A model generated the notes under the pieces. It had not been told where the DNA came from. It searched no databases and saw only the letters and a program-made list of their open reading frames with translations. Positions 1 to 11,975 of a DNA stretch of 64,000 nucleotides are shown in pieces (the stretch's first letter is position 1; each line of letters opens with the position of its first letter). The translations under genes and the position numbers were made by a program. Source of the stretch: Periplaneta americana (taxonomy: Eukaryota > Arthropoda > Insecta > Blattodea > Blattidae); contig NC_091126.1 in NCBI RefSeq assembly GCF_040183065.1, positions 146,098,204 to 146,162,203 on the forward strand. The letters are read 5' to 3'.

Positions 1-738
1 CTCAATTTGCAATTTTTCCAACACTATTGGTGCATAGACTGTAGCCATATGAAAATTCAAAGCTCTAGTGGACACTTGAATGAGATGTACCGAAACAGGA
101 AGGGTTACTTCTCTATCAATCTGTACCAAGAATCGTTGCATGTTGGCCTTGGTCAGTAATTGATGCCTGTCTTGTGCAAAGTTCGAAAACAATGACTATC
201 CAAAAACACAATATTACAGATGCCTCAAACTAGGAAGCTGCCTGGAGAGGGGAAGTAGTAGAGCTAACGGAGGGGGCCCACCTAGGCTCCTATACCTAGG
301 TATAATCATATTATCTGAAAAGTTGACCTCTTGACAATGTATTCAAGATGTACCCTCCCTATGCAGCCTTTTCAACTGTTATTAGAACTGAGCTGTACCG
401 TTCTAGTCCACAGTGCACAGCAGTAGGCGGACAGTGGTAGGGGAGAAGTGCTCTATGCGCCTGCGCGAACGAGGCAGCTTGCTAGTTTGAGGCATCTGTA
501 CCATAGCGACATGCACGTATAATAAGCGAATTATTTGCGCCGGCTACGATGGCTCTGTCGTTTTGAATCCTTTCCGTTTGAAGATGGAATAGCTAACAGA
601 TCGTTAAATATCACATTTGCAACGACCTATACTTTAAAGACTGGAATAGTTTAAAGGTCCGTTACTTAACGAGAGAATAGGAATTTATGGAACAGGTTTC
701 TTGCAACTCAGCATTAGTGTGTTATAGGGTGTTTGGTA
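1..738. other. No feature recognised
   Basis: Unique-looking non-coding sequence with no open frame of note. The only local pattern is two CCTAGG palindromes near 280-300. Confidence 0.4.
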
Positions 739-882
739 TTAAATTTGAGAGTTTTGTCCGGGAATGTGGCAGGGATTAATCCTCGTGACTGATGGCATTA
801 TAGCAATTCTGTGATTGCAGACACGAGTAGCAACACGCCTGTATACGACAGCAGTAGCAGCAGTAGCAGCAGCAGCAGTAGT

Positions 883-914
<32 letters not shown>

Positions 915-1180
915 CAGCCACGCCACATCGGACACGCCGTCCAGCAGGTCCCCCAGCTACGGACGAGGAGTCACGTGGACACCTTCCACGAGTGACACGT
1001 GGCATGTCACGTCAGAGCCCTGGTATCCGGCCATCAGTAACTATGGGGGCAACGCCGTCGACGAACCTAACCAACAAGGCCTTTCCAGCAACAACCCGGC
1101 GGCCCGTGTGGACGTCTTGAGCGACGCGGTGCTGGTCGCCGTCGTCGTGGCGGCGCGCTTTGCCGCTTAGCCGATTGCGC
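739..1180. repeat. GC-rich block with an (AGC/AGT)n tract
   Basis: Positions 851-917 are an interrupted AGC/AGT trinucleotide run, followed by about 260 bp of unusually GC- and CpG-rich sequence up to 1178. The block is open in two plus frames: a poly-Ser frame 811-1170, whose last residues are hydrophobic, and a poly-Ala frame 815-1120. A poly-Ala/Thr frame is also open on the minus strand. It could be part of an exon or CpG-rich promoter of a neighbouring gene, or only low-complexity sequence. No protein family is recognisable. Confidence 0.35.
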
Positions 1181-1607
1181 GGGATTTCATACCGGCAATT
1201 TTTTTATTTTCAAAAACATTTTTTCACTTAGCTGAAGCTATAGGAAATTCATTTTTGTAGAAATGGATTTGTTTTATATTATTAAGATGATGATGTCAGT
1301 TTCACAAAGGCGTGCCACTGCAACTGCTTTACCCTTCGAAGCCGTGTTTAAGGGAGCGGGCTGATGAGCCATCGCCCTAATTAACACATCCTGTATATGA
1401 CAGGTAGAAACTCCAAATGAAATTTATTTATTTATTTCTTTTTGAGTGAATGAAAAATATATTCGTCAACTTATAATCAATCATTTATATTACAGCAATT
1501 AAGGGTAGATGTCAATGAAAGTGTAATATAATGCTAAAAATTTCGTAACTGACTAACTTTGTGCCATAGAGTTATGGAAATTGGATGTGACGCATATATG
1601 TTAAACA

Positions 1608-1847
1608 TAGGGTAAACTAGGATCTGTTGGACAGTCGGGCATGTTGGACACTCTGTACTTTAACGTGTTACCTCGCCACTTGTGGGCACCACATTCTGCT
1701 AGAAATCAATGGCGGAAGTATCCCCACTCGTGGCTACTTCCGTCATTGACTTCTAGCAGAATGTGGTGCCCACAAGTGGCGAGGTAACACGTTAAAGTAC
1801 AGAGTGTCCAACATGCCCGACTGTCCAACAGACCCTAGTTTACCCTA
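1608..1847. mobile_element. Foldback MITE, 240 bp (TAGGG termini)
   Basis: Almost the whole element is one inverted repeat with arms of about 110 bp around a short centre near 1715-1735. Each arm starts TAGGGTAAACTAGG and then carries GTTGGACA twice, separated by the 9-mer GTCGGGCAT. There is no coding potential. The arms are nearly identical, so this is either a young insertion or one kept homogeneous. Confidence 0.85.
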
Positions 1848-2885
1848 TATGACAATTTTCATAAAAATTGAACGAAGTATTTTTGGCAAGAATAGCTTAC
1901 AGGAATTCAGTAATTTTCTTCTTGTCAATATACTAAAAAAGATAAAATAAAAATGTGTACATTCTTATTTGACATTATACTCATGTAATCGCTTGTAATT
2001 TTTTTCTATGACGCTTGATATATGATAATTTTAAAATAATTTTCCAAAATTCATTTTTATTTGTAAAAATATTGTTCTAACAGAAAAATATACAAGTTAT
2101 GACGATTTTCCTGACACTGAAATAAAATATATACATCTCAAAGTTCAATAAGTGTGTAAAAGTCAATAAAAGTCACCACTAAGGTTCTCAGTTATGGGTA
2201 TATTCTTTTAAACATGTAAATTACGGAAAATGAAGCTTAAACTTTAGTATTACAAAGCAAAGTGGCGTGTCATGGCATTCAATAATTATTTTTGAGCGCA
2301 TCCTGATGGAATTTCAAAGTAAAATTTTGGCAGCCTGATCTTTAAATATCGGAGAATATAAATAAATAAACAAACTAAAAAAATAGTTTTCGACTATTTC
2401 CTTTTGACACCTCTCCTTAAGAAAAATTAGAATCTTAACTCTGAAGTTGCTTCTGGTAGAATAGGACTGCCGTGCTTTGGTTTACATTGTATTCAGTAGA
2501 TATTTGATATCAACTGGTACGCTTGTCATTTCCTCACTTTCTTTTTGGAGCCGCGTCTTTAAAATGTACAAATATCCAATTCGAAGGGCAACTGCAGACA
2601 TGGTTAGTTTTTGAAACACATCAATCGTAAATAAACCGCATTTTTGAAGCTAATAGTGTAAATAATATTCTTATGTTGAAGCACGTGTTTTATGAGTCTC
2701 ATTCTATTCTGACATATCAGATTGTAAGAAACAAGAAATAAGGCAAATGACTTTTCATTGTTACTCTTGTATATTCTTATAGTAAATATATGGAAAATAA
2801 AGCTAAAAATATAGTAATAACAGAACATTTTCCTGAATACCCCGAGCAATAAACCAAGACCAAGATTGTAGAAGTGGAAATGATC
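1848..2885. other. AT-rich spacer, no feature recognised
   Basis: Non-coding. The open frame 2604-2912 on the minus strand is Phe/Ile/Tyr-rich, as expected by chance in AT-rich DNA. Confidence 0.5.
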
Positions 2886-2887
2886 TA

Positions 2888-3757
2888 AGGTGGGTGCTCC
2901 TGTTATGGCCATGTTCCTGATATGGCCACCCCCCCCCTATTGTGAGTTAGTTACCAAAAAATCCGCTAAATTGTAGCAGCATCCAGTGAAAGGGCATCCT
3001 GGTATGTCACTTGATCGTTTTCCATCCAGTCAGGTTGAGTTGCCTGTTTTGCGGTTTTCATGTGACCTCTTCTTATTTTTCTCTGGTAAGTCTCCTTTGT
3101 TTTATGCATGTTTTTCAAAGACTTGTTTCATGAAAACCATCGTACTCCATTCAGTTTTTAATGTTTTATTGATTGGTGTAGTAGTTGATGGCGTATCTTT
3201 TACGAGTTGTTCATAATAAAACGATTTTCGTGAAAGCTTACCTGCTCCTGATATGGCCATATCAAATGCACCATGGCCATATCAAGTTCATTTCACTTTT
3301 ATTTTTTCACCTGACAAATTTACATGCCTTATAGCTGGGATGACGCAAAAATTTTGTATTTTAAGAAAAACAACTTAAATTTTTATGGAAAAACCTGTTT
3401 TGACTACACTTTTGAATTATAAAAAATATTATTAAGTGTCATTTTTATTCATTTTACACCAAAATTATTTAATTTTAGCACAACTGCGCTATCAAACTGA
3501 AAAAAATCACGATTTGTAGAACATGGAACAAGGGTGGCCATATCATGTGCACATGTTCCTGATATGACCACTAGGTAGACTTTTGGAATTTGGGACTTTT
3601 TGAAAAATTAAAGCTATTTTTATGGGGAAAGGAAATTGTTTTAAGAAAGTCCATTGGACTGAGAACGAGTAAGAAAAATGTGGTTTACATTTTTTTTCAA
3701 AATGGCGGCTAGAAAAATTCTCAAACCTTAGCATGGCCATAACAGGGACACCTACCT
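2888..3757. mobile_element. Non-autonomous DNA transposon, 870 bp, TA target site
   Basis: Terminal inverted repeats start AGGTGGGTG at the left and AGGTAGGTG at the right, and both continue into CCTGTTATGGCCATG. TA flanks both ends (2886-2887, 3758-3759). The motif CCTGATATGGCCAT recurs inside in both orientations (about 2912, 3246, 3275, 3535, 3563, 3733). No transposase frame is present. Terminal TA duplication points to the Tc1/mariner or a related superfamily. Confidence 0.75.
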
Positions 3758-3949
3758 TATAAAGAACTCAAAGTGTGCTTATATAAATATTTGACAAAAA
3801 AACGTGATAGGCAGAATACAGTGCTTTACGATTTAAAATCTGACAAGCACTCATGAAGAAAAATGTTTGCTAATTTGTTAAATTAGCTACGAAAAGTCCG
3901 TGTATCTGCCACCAAAATTGATACAATCACAATAAAGTAAGTCTGTCCA

Positions 3950-4062
3950 GCCTTGGTTTTTCTGAACCGACGCATTCGAGGTGAGGCACCTCGAAGCCCG
4001 CCTAGCACATCACTATTTCTCGTGTAGTCCGGATTTGTAGGTCGGTTCAGAAAAGTCAAGAC
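3950..4062. mobile_element. Small foldback repeat (about 110 bp)
   Basis: Imperfect inverted repeat. The left arm has TTGGTTTTTCTGAACCGAC and the right arm GTCGGTTCAGAAAAGTCAAG. A related half-copy starts at 63197 (TTGGTTTTTCTGAACC). Confidence 0.6.
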
Positions 4063-4069
4063 TCTAACA

Positions 4070-5228
4070 CAGTGATGTCAAAGCAAGCGCATTTTTCTGA
4101 CCTTGACGTCGTGCGCGGGCATCAAGCGCTAGATATGGAATGAGGAAGGGTTATGTATATGAATAAGCAGCCTGTTGGATTTAAAAAACAGTGGTGCTCA
4201 AACTTCAGACGGAACGTGAAATTTTATGTCGTTATTTTTATATGGCTTCTTTCTGTTCGATATTACGTATATTGTCTGAAAAAAGTACTAACACCAATTT
4301 CTTAATATTGCATTGTGTTTTAAACGTTAATAACATAATAAAGAGTTAAGAAGGAATATTCACATACATTCCATAGCAGTACAACTGTACTGTACTAAGT
4401 GAATGAAACACATCATTCATAAAGAAAGTTATATCCCAAAAAAAGAGATTGAGTATGACATGATAAGCTGGAATTTGTATTGATGATATCTTTAGCCTTA
4501 CAAAAGTAATCAATAAACTAATCAAAACAATGTTATAGCACAAAGCAAAGTTACCTACGTATATGTTTTAACTGTAACTGATATTACATAACAAAACTCT
4601 TATCGCAGTACGCTTTTAAGGTGATATTGGTGCGCAACTTCCTATCATCAGAATACTAAATTATTTTCTCGAAATCTTCTGAAGCTATAGAGCTGACGTT
4701 TTTACAACACATGGGCACATATCTTTTGTTTATGATGTAACAGTTGTTGCTTTGTTTTATTCATTTCCTTACAAACATTTTCCATGCGAATATTTTCAAA
4801 ATTTTCAATACACTATCTTCACGTATTTACGATACTTGTATTCGATTTACGAAAACATCGCTTCAGTACCTGTAAGGCTACTAAATAAACATATCAGAAA
4901 ATTTCACTTTTCTATTAAAAGTAGTGGAAAAAATATTTCTTTTGGGTAAAAAACAAACTTGTGAAAAATGAGCATTAAAATTAAAAGTTACATTCCTATA
5001 ATGGACTTATACTTCTCAGACAAATCTAAAAATTAATATGGATACAGTTTTAATAAGTTCTCTTCCCTTTATCTATTGATTCAGTGCTGGCCATCCCTGT
5101 ACATAGCTCGACCAAGCGGTATATACCACCTCATTCGCCAGTCTCTTTCCTTTCCGCTGTAAAGCGCTCAGGCTCTCCTGAACTCTAGAACGCGCATTTG
5201 CGCCTATGGGCATCAATTGACATGACTG
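4070..5228 (+). mobile_element. hAT-like non-autonomous element, copy A (1.16 kb)
   Basis: Near full-length inverted sister of 18821-19990. It begins CAGTGATGTCAA and ends with the complement of CAGTCATGTCAA, giving a 12-bp terminal inverted repeat with one mismatch. CTAACA flanks both sides, consistent with a degraded 7-8 bp target duplication. It contains no transposase frame. The right-hand 150 bp near 5085-5220 is GC-richer than the AT-rich middle. Confidence 0.7.
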
Positions 5229-6184
5229 CCTAACAACTAAATAGATAGTGTGCGTGCTAATGTAGCTGCAGTATTTACACCACTTATACGGTCTTACTAA
5301 TAAAAACTCTATATACAGACGTTTAACTGTCTTATAATTATACAATGAGTAGCTCATTTATAAGTCGTGTGTAAATTCCTTACTAGTAATCACTACATAC
5401 GTAGTGTATAACAGTATGACTGTTACACATCTACGTCATAGTTTCGTCATTACTTCGTTACGAAAGGTAATAGAATATCTGAGGTTCTCTACTGCATCCG
5501 GTAGAGCGCTCTAGTGTGGCGTGTTAAATATCGATAGTACAACTGGCTTTAATCAATTACCACACTACATTTTGGTCAAAAAGTACAAGCTACAGCAATA
5601 TTATTCCAATAATTCTATGATCTTTGGTTTGTTCTTCTGTGGTTACAAGGTAACCATCATCATAAAATGACAGTCGATATGAACAGCTGTTAGAGGGGCG
5701 GCTATATTTTTCGCTATATACAACGCTTAAACAAGGGGTTTCGTGTATATAACTACTGCAAAGCAATTCCTATTGTATAGTTACAGCCTGTTTATACGTC
5801 CATAGCTTATTCACGGTTTATTAGTAACGTTTTCTGTCTCAACTCTGCATAAATTTCATATAAAAACTATAGACGGTTTATTAGTAAGACTGGTATAGTT
5901 TAAAAGACTAACTTTAAATTGCCAAGTTATTAGTAAGCATTTTTTTTCTATTTAGCATACTTGCAGTTATAGCCGATTGCTTACTATCTACATTTTTTGA
6001 GAACAAAGATCCACAATACTGTATTTATCTTTACTTTTTATGCCACGAAGGTGACTTACATTTATTCATAGCTTGCAAGCACTTCTAAATCATTTAAGTT
6101 TCTTTATGTAGCAGGTTGTGAACCTGCCTATATTTTATTTTCTTTAACTATGGACCACAGCAGCTGCATCACGAATAAGAACAG
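5229..6184. other. Spacer, no feature recognised
   Basis: AT-rich non-coding sequence. The phrase ACGGTTTATTAGTAA occurs twice (about 5813 and 5874), which I could not link to a known element. Confidence 0.4.
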
Positions 6185-6420
6185 AAGAGATTAAATTATA
6201 CATAAAAATAATAGGTCACTCTTGGTTGGATCACAAAATTAATACAGAGATCGTAGAAGAATTTTAAAAAAGTGCCAGTACTAGAGACAATCAAAAATTA
6301 TAAAAAAAAATGCTTCACTGCGTTCACAGAATGACACACGAAACAGACTACCAAAAATTTTGAAAAGTTATGTAGGCCTACCAAAAGCAAGAAGACAGGG
6401 AAGACCTAAAAAAAAGTGCT
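6185..6420 (+). pseudogene. LINE reverse transcriptase C-terminal remnant
   Basis: Broken plus-strand reading with the pieces HRMTHETDYQK and PKARRQGRPKKK. These resemble the region after the RT domain of non-LTR elements (a GH-x-R-M motif and a basic GRPKKKW-type patch). Several stops and frameshifts. Confidence 0.45.
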
Positions 6421-6524
6421 ATTTGAAAAAAGTAAGGTCGAAACCGGTCAACAAGTGACCTTACTTCATGACAGCTACTACCGAGTACAAATAATAAGAT
6501 AGCACTACATACATACATACATAG

Positions 6525-6749
6525 TCGGCCTCGGTAACGCAGTTGGTATAGCGCTGGCCTTCTGTGGTCGAGGTTGCGGGTACGATCCCGGCCCAGGTCG
6601 ATGGCATTTAAGTGTGCTTAAATGCGACAGGCTCATGTCAGTATATTTACTGGCATATAAATTCCGGGATAAAATTCCGGCACACCGGGGACGCTGATAT
6701 AACCTCGCCAGTTACGAGCATCGTTAAATAAACCATAATTTAATTTTTA
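6525..6749 (+). mobile_element. tRNA-derived SINE
   Basis: The 5' head is tRNA-like, with an A-box region TAACGCAGTTGGTATAGCGC and a B-box GGTACGATCCC. A tail region follows with AAGTGTGCTTAAATGCGACA and a 3' end AGCATCGTTAAATAAACCA. TACATACATAG flanks both sides, though it lies within a CATA microsatellite, so the target duplication is ambiguous. The family is common in cockroach sequence as far as I recall. Confidence 0.85.
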
Positions 6750-6840
6750 TACATACATAGCCTACACACATACATAGCCTACACACATACATAACCTACA
6801 TTACATACATACATACATACATATATATATACACACACGT
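6750..6840. repeat. (CATA)n / (TA)n microsatellite
   Basis: Interrupted CATA and TACA repeats that pass into TATATATA and CACACA. The same repeat begins upstream of the SINE at 6508-6524. Confidence 0.8.
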
Positions 6841-7129
6841 ATACGACGACGAAACCTGCAAAACTGTATGGTTTGAAGTAATGACTCCCAAGGCTTATGG
6901 TAAATTAATTTATGCTTCAGAAACAAAGTAAAATAAGCAAATTAAACCATACTTTGACTCGCTTATTAATTTACCTAACTTATAGCCTATTACATTGCAC
7001 ATAAATGCTAAAAATTTAGTATTTGTCCACAAATTTGGTCACTTTCAGAACATTTTACTTTTATCTCAATTTTTTTTAATCCTTGGGAACTGATGTTAAA
7101 ATCAGTAGTGATCTGAACCTAAAATTTCG

Positions 7130-7347
7130 TTGGTAGTATTGCGCATCTGTTTCTAGAGACCGTAAAGAAGCATATGCGGAAAAATTGACCCAATCCCCCT
7201 ACAAGACGCCCTGATGATTTGTGGAAGCTCGTCCAGGATGCCTGGGATGCCGTGGTTGAGAACAGTCGGTATTTGAAAACACTAGTCGATTCTATGCCCA
7301 CTCGACTGCAAGATGTGATCGAGATGGGAGGAAGATGGACTAAATAT
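7130..7347 (+). pseudogene. Tc1-like transposase C-terminal fragment
   Basis: The plus strand reads PNPPTRRPDDLWKLVQDAWD, then VVENSRYLKTLVDSMPTRLQ and DVIEMGGRWTKY followed by TGA. This matches the C-terminal helix region of Tc1/mariner-family transposases (LWxLVQxAW, LVxSMPxRxQxVI, GGxTxY). The catalytic DDE core is missing upstream. Confidence 0.7.
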
Positions 7348-7591
7348 TGAATCGTGGCTTTTTGTTCTTTTTTTGAGCTTTTAATTGTTTTAATTTTTTA
7401 AGGCAGACGTCACGAAAGATATTTTTGTTGAGAATATAATCTTTCTTTCCATTTGCAGCTATAATGTCATAATAAATAATGACAAAGTCATGGCATAATA
7501 CAGTCATGAACCTGATGTTAATTACTAAAACAGTCATAAAAGAAACAGGAGCAATTATATTTTCTCTCTCTCCTAAAAAAAACATAAAAAG

Positions 7592-7675
7592 CATTAGGTT
7601 GTGTTCGAACGGACGACTTTACGAACACTTGCCCGAAACGGTACCATTACGCTACAGATCAACACGCAAATACTT
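7592..7675 (-). other. tRNA-like SINE head (tentative)
   Basis: The minus strand shows GATCTGTAGCGTAATGGTA followed about 40 nt later by CCGTTCGAACAC. These resemble the A and B boxes of a tRNA-derived head. There is no convincing cloverleaf and the tail is unclear. Confidence 0.3.
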
Positions 7676-8214
7676 TCATTCTGACTGTAGATATCAGGCC
7701 ACGTGGTCTAACAACATGTAACATTGCCTGTCTCCGAATTGTAGCTTAGAAACCTGAAGGGAACTTTGTGTCGAGAGAGCGGCCCCCCCTTTTTTTTTGA
7801 CAACTGTAGGCTACATCTCGATCTACTAAACATGATGTATAGTCAAATTTTGTCTTTTCCTCTATTTTTGTTTTTAATTTCTAAAATATAATATTTTTAG
7901 GATTGATAGTAGTCTAATATTTACTGTTCGCGTAAATGTGAACGTCATTTCGAATGACCTTCCGTCCAACACACGCTAATACCACCATAAAGAGAAATAA
8001 CAAGGATGTCACCACAGTTGCAGTGTACGGGGCGGACCGAGATAAATAATGACGATCTACTAACATTTCCAGAAACGTTAGACTCACATAACTTCTTTTT
8101 CTATGGAAACCACAAAAGTTACAGAAAAATTTTATTAGATTTTTGTGTTCAGTAATTTATGTCCTGTAACCATTATTTTTTTACGGTTTATAACGTTTAC
8201 ATCCTGTACTTTGG

Positions 8215-8500
8215 AAATGAAGTTACTTCGTAAAATTGCAGGAAAAACTTTGATTGGTAGAAAAAGGAGCAACACCATTAGAAAAACATGTAATGTGAAC
8301 AAGATCAATGAATAGTGTATAGAAGGAAGCTGGAATGGAAAGAAATGAGACAGTTACAGTACATCACAACGGACAATGTACCAACAGGTCGAAGGAAACA
8401 AGGTCGACACAGAAGATGGCAAGACAACCTGAGCTGAATGGCAGAGAATCGAAGAAGAACAGGCTTCGTATCTATAACGGAAGAATAAAAAAGAGGAATA
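8215..8500 (+). pseudogene. LINE C-terminal remnant
   Basis: Broken reading with a GRRKQGRHRRRWQDN-like patch and NRRRTGFVSITEE, typical of the basic tail after a non-LTR RT domain. Stops in all frames. Confidence 0.45.
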
Positions 8501-9166
8501 AAAATTTAATTTAATCGTGTTAAATTACGCTTACGAAAAGTTTTTAAAAATTTTCTGGAAGTTGTTGCATTTCAAGAAAACATTACGGTTTATAAATTTG
8601 GTTCGTTGAATAGAGGAAAATATTAGTTAATAATATTGTTCTTCACTGAATTACTTTCGGTGTCTACTCTTTAAATTTGTGTCTCTCTGTATGTCCAACG
8701 ATTGATATCTAACGCTTTGAACATAAAAAATGTATTATATCAGAAAGTATTAAATATATGAAATTTATTGGTCAACAAAATTGAATCCGAAATTTGTGTC
8801 CATATTGTACTGTTGTCACAATCTGAAGAATTTTCGTACATTTTGTTTTCCCAGAATAATTTGCATAAATTACTTGAACGTTCTAAATTCCATTCATTCC
8901 TTCTATAACGTTATTTATAACATTCAGACAACGTAAAATAAATTGCAGTATACAATCGAAACGCAATCCGAAATGAAGTTATAATCTGTTACCTCAATAT
9001 GTTGTACGGAACTATTAAGGAAAGCCATTACTCCGAAGCTTCGTCACATAGTGGACATTTTAAATAAAATGAAACACAGAATTCATCATTAATCGTTGGG
9101 CGTAAGGGAAATGTTAACAGTTTTCACATAATAACTCTGTCCATCATTGACGTGATGGAAAGTCAC
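8500..9166. other. Spacer, no feature recognised
   Basis: AT-rich and non-coding. Confidence 0.4.
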
Positions 9167-9411
9167 AATTGAAGGGTTCAGAGCCATAGTGGGCCAAGCG
9201 CCATTTATTAAAAACGGAGAAATGAAGTGTTTAAGTTAAGTGAATACCATAGTTTAATGACGATTGATCTATCATTTAGTTTGAATGTGTATACTTTATA
9301 TTATTTGCTATATGTTTCCATTGAATTATGGTAATAACTTCATTTTAACCCTTGTTTTCTACGGTTTTAGTAAATGGCGCTTGGCCCACTAGGGTTCTGA
9401 ACCCTTCAATT
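9167..9411. mobile_element. MITE with about 48-bp inverted repeats
   Basis: Left arm AATTGAAGGGTTCAGAGCC, then GTGGGCCAAGCGCCATTTA. The right arm is its reverse complement with about four mismatches. Total about 245 bp, no coding capacity. Confidence 0.8.
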
Positions 9412-9429
9412 ACTCTCTTCCTCTTAGTA

Positions 9430-9970
9430 TACAGAGTGGATGGTAACCTCTGCACCAAAATGAAACTGGTGATAGATCATAAGGGGAGATTTTAAAAACC
9501 TAAATATGTCTTTTCTCTAACATTCATCGTTTTAGAGGAAATCGTTATGTTTCTACGAAGCATTTGGCAACATCACGACTGCTACAAAAATCTAAGCAAG
9601 CGCGGCCTGCACTCCTTACCTTCCCCTCCCCCTCTTCTCTACTTAGTCTGTAACACGCTATATGCGCTGCGTTGCAAGATTTATTTCAACGATTTTTGCT
9701 ATTATCCAATTTAAATTCATGGCTAAACGGTTTAATTTGCAAAAAATGGTTCAAGGCATTAAGTGTTCAGATTATTTTCACCTATCTGCTTGTACATCAA
9801 TCAGCCATTTCTCTCTGGCTATTACCGCAATAGAGCACTGCAAACATTGGGCAGGAACTATTTTTTTCCTGCTTAGCGGTGCATCATCGAAGTGTAATAA
9901 AAGTTTTGTTATATTTAACATGTAGAATCACCTCTTAAATTATGGTGCAGAGGTTACTATCCATTCTGTA
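9430..9970. mobile_element. MITE with about 36-bp inverted repeats, 0.54 kb
   Basis: Left ACAGAGTGGATGGTAACCTC then TGCACCA. The right end is the complement of ACAGAATGGATAGTAACCTC then TGCACCA. TA/TATA flanks both ends, fitting a TA target site. The internal plus-strand frame (9662-9925) is Phe/Ile-rich and unlike any transposase. Confidence 0.78.
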
Positions 9971-10366
9971 TATAATTCACTAATGTGCAATTGTTTACAG
10001 AACACTGTAAAAATTCTGGTAGGCAACAATAACAATCCGCACAGTTCTTGCCCGCTCACTAAGAAATTAAGGAAAAAATGGGTATGCGTACAACGAATAA
10101 ATTTATTGTGGTTGATTTTAAAGAATTCTAAACCAGAAATTTCTAGTGATATGCTTATACTGTACTCTGCATAGCACTGCACATTTAGACATCTGGAGCT
10201 TCTTAAGAATGTGCAATATTTCCACAAATAAGTCCGTGTCCAGAAAGTTGTACACAAATACATACATAGCCATCATCTTTGGAATCAGATAATACAAGGA
10301 AATATTTGAAGAAAGCTGTGTTATCCAGTACCAAATTTTTACAACAATAGAGGGAAATAATGATTC

Positions 10367-10607
10367 ATATCGCACTTCCAGTAAAATACTGTCGTATGTC
10401 GAAAATCACATATTACATTCGTACATTTTTTCCAACACTGTTTTACTGGTTGGAAACATGAAATTCTAATAATAAAATAGTAAATTATCAAAGCTTTTGA
10501 TACCTATTTATTAACATATTTTTACAGCAGTATTTTACTAGGAAATACCATACCTTTACAAATTACAATTTTAGAGTTACAACACTATTTTACTGGGAGT
10601 GCGATAT
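10367..10607. mobile_element. Foldback MITE, 240 bp
   Basis: Ends ATATCGCACTTCCAGTAAAA and the complement of ATATCGCACTCCCAGTAAAA. Additional TTTTACTGG / CAGTAAAATA motifs recur inside in both orientations. Confidence 0.72.
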
Positions 10608-11850
10608 TAGGTTATATCTTGACAAAGGGAAGGTAAAATGCAAACACCTTTTGTTGAAAAGTCATCTAATTTTATTAAATTTTCAATGATTGACATCAGA
10701 GTTTTCTCTTTAGTTTCCAAATGATTCCTTAAGACCACAAGGAGAGCATTCTCCATGGTTGCCAACAGAACCAACACAGAAAACTGGCATTTGTTTCAAA
10801 ACAGAATTCTTTCAGGTACACGGCACTCTGTGATATGAGACATGGTTCACACAAACCACAAAATATTGAATGCTGAATTAAATTTGGATGAATAACACAC
10901 ACACTGCAGTGCACTTTAGTAACAGTCTGAAGCAAGGTGAATCGAATGCAAAGAGAAGATGTCACTGCACAATCTATTCTAGCAATATGTTCCAACGTAT
11001 AGAACATCGGTACACTCTCTAATATCTAGTTTCTACAATACGTATATCCCGATTCAATTCGTGCTTTGAAAACGACAGTAGCTTCATTTACAAGGGTATC
11101 TTTGACGGAGAATGAAACAGACAGAAAATACACGCAACTGACGATAGTTTCAATTCACAGGAACATTTAAGAGAATCACTCTGAATGGAAATTCAGAAGC
11201 AAACTTAGTACCTTTGATTAATTAATTAATAATTTGCATATTTTTGTAAGTTAAACACAGACTTGCTCCATGAAGTCTTTGCTTCAAACTGCAACAGCCG
11301 CGCTCTGTGCTTTTAATTTGAATAGTTATGACAGACACTACGGAACCTTCGAAATTTCTCACACTCTATTCCCAAAGACTGTGTTGGAAGTAAACCAAAT
11401 TCTGTGTGCATTCTGTTGGCTTCCTCTACAGTTGCTCCATATTTGCAGCACCTGAAAAGTTTTCTATACCAAATTTGTACTCAATCTATAATCTAATAAT
11501 TGTATTCACCATCAAAATCAGCATCAGCTGCTGGTGAATGACTTAACCTTTTTGTTTTACTTTCATGTTATGCAACAAATACATTACTCCATTTTCTTCA
11601 TTCGTTTAGAATTTCACATCAAGTGCAACTCCTATTATTATGAACAATAGTAACAACTGACAATAAATTAAATTGTCCAGTAAGGAGACCAATAAAAAGA
11701 ACATAAATTCTCCAACAATGAACAAAACATTCCAAGTGATAATCTCTCAGTTCTCTTATGTAACAACAAGAATTATTTAGAGAATCTCAATCATGTTCTT
11801 GTAACACTCGAAAAATTCAACACGCAACACAACACAACACACCCCCTTGT
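10608..11850. other. Spacer, no feature recognised
   Basis: AT-rich sequence. Minus frame 10729-11007 (92 codons) and plus frame 11270-11455 show no family features. Confidence 0.4.
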
Positions 11851-11972
11851 AGTGGTGGTGGTGGTGGTGGTGGCTGTGGTAGTGGAAGTGGTGGCGGCGG
11901 CGGCGGCGGAGGTGGTGGTGGTGGTTGTGGTGGAGGTGGTGGAAGTGGTGGTGGAGGTGGTGGTGATGGTGG
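11851..11972. repeat. (GGT)n-type imperfect trinucleotide repeat
   Basis: GGT/GGA/GGC triplets over about 120 bp. On the minus strand these read as poly-His or poly-Thr in two frames. The frames are low-complexity artefacts. Confidence 0.85.
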
Positions 11973-11975
11973 TGA

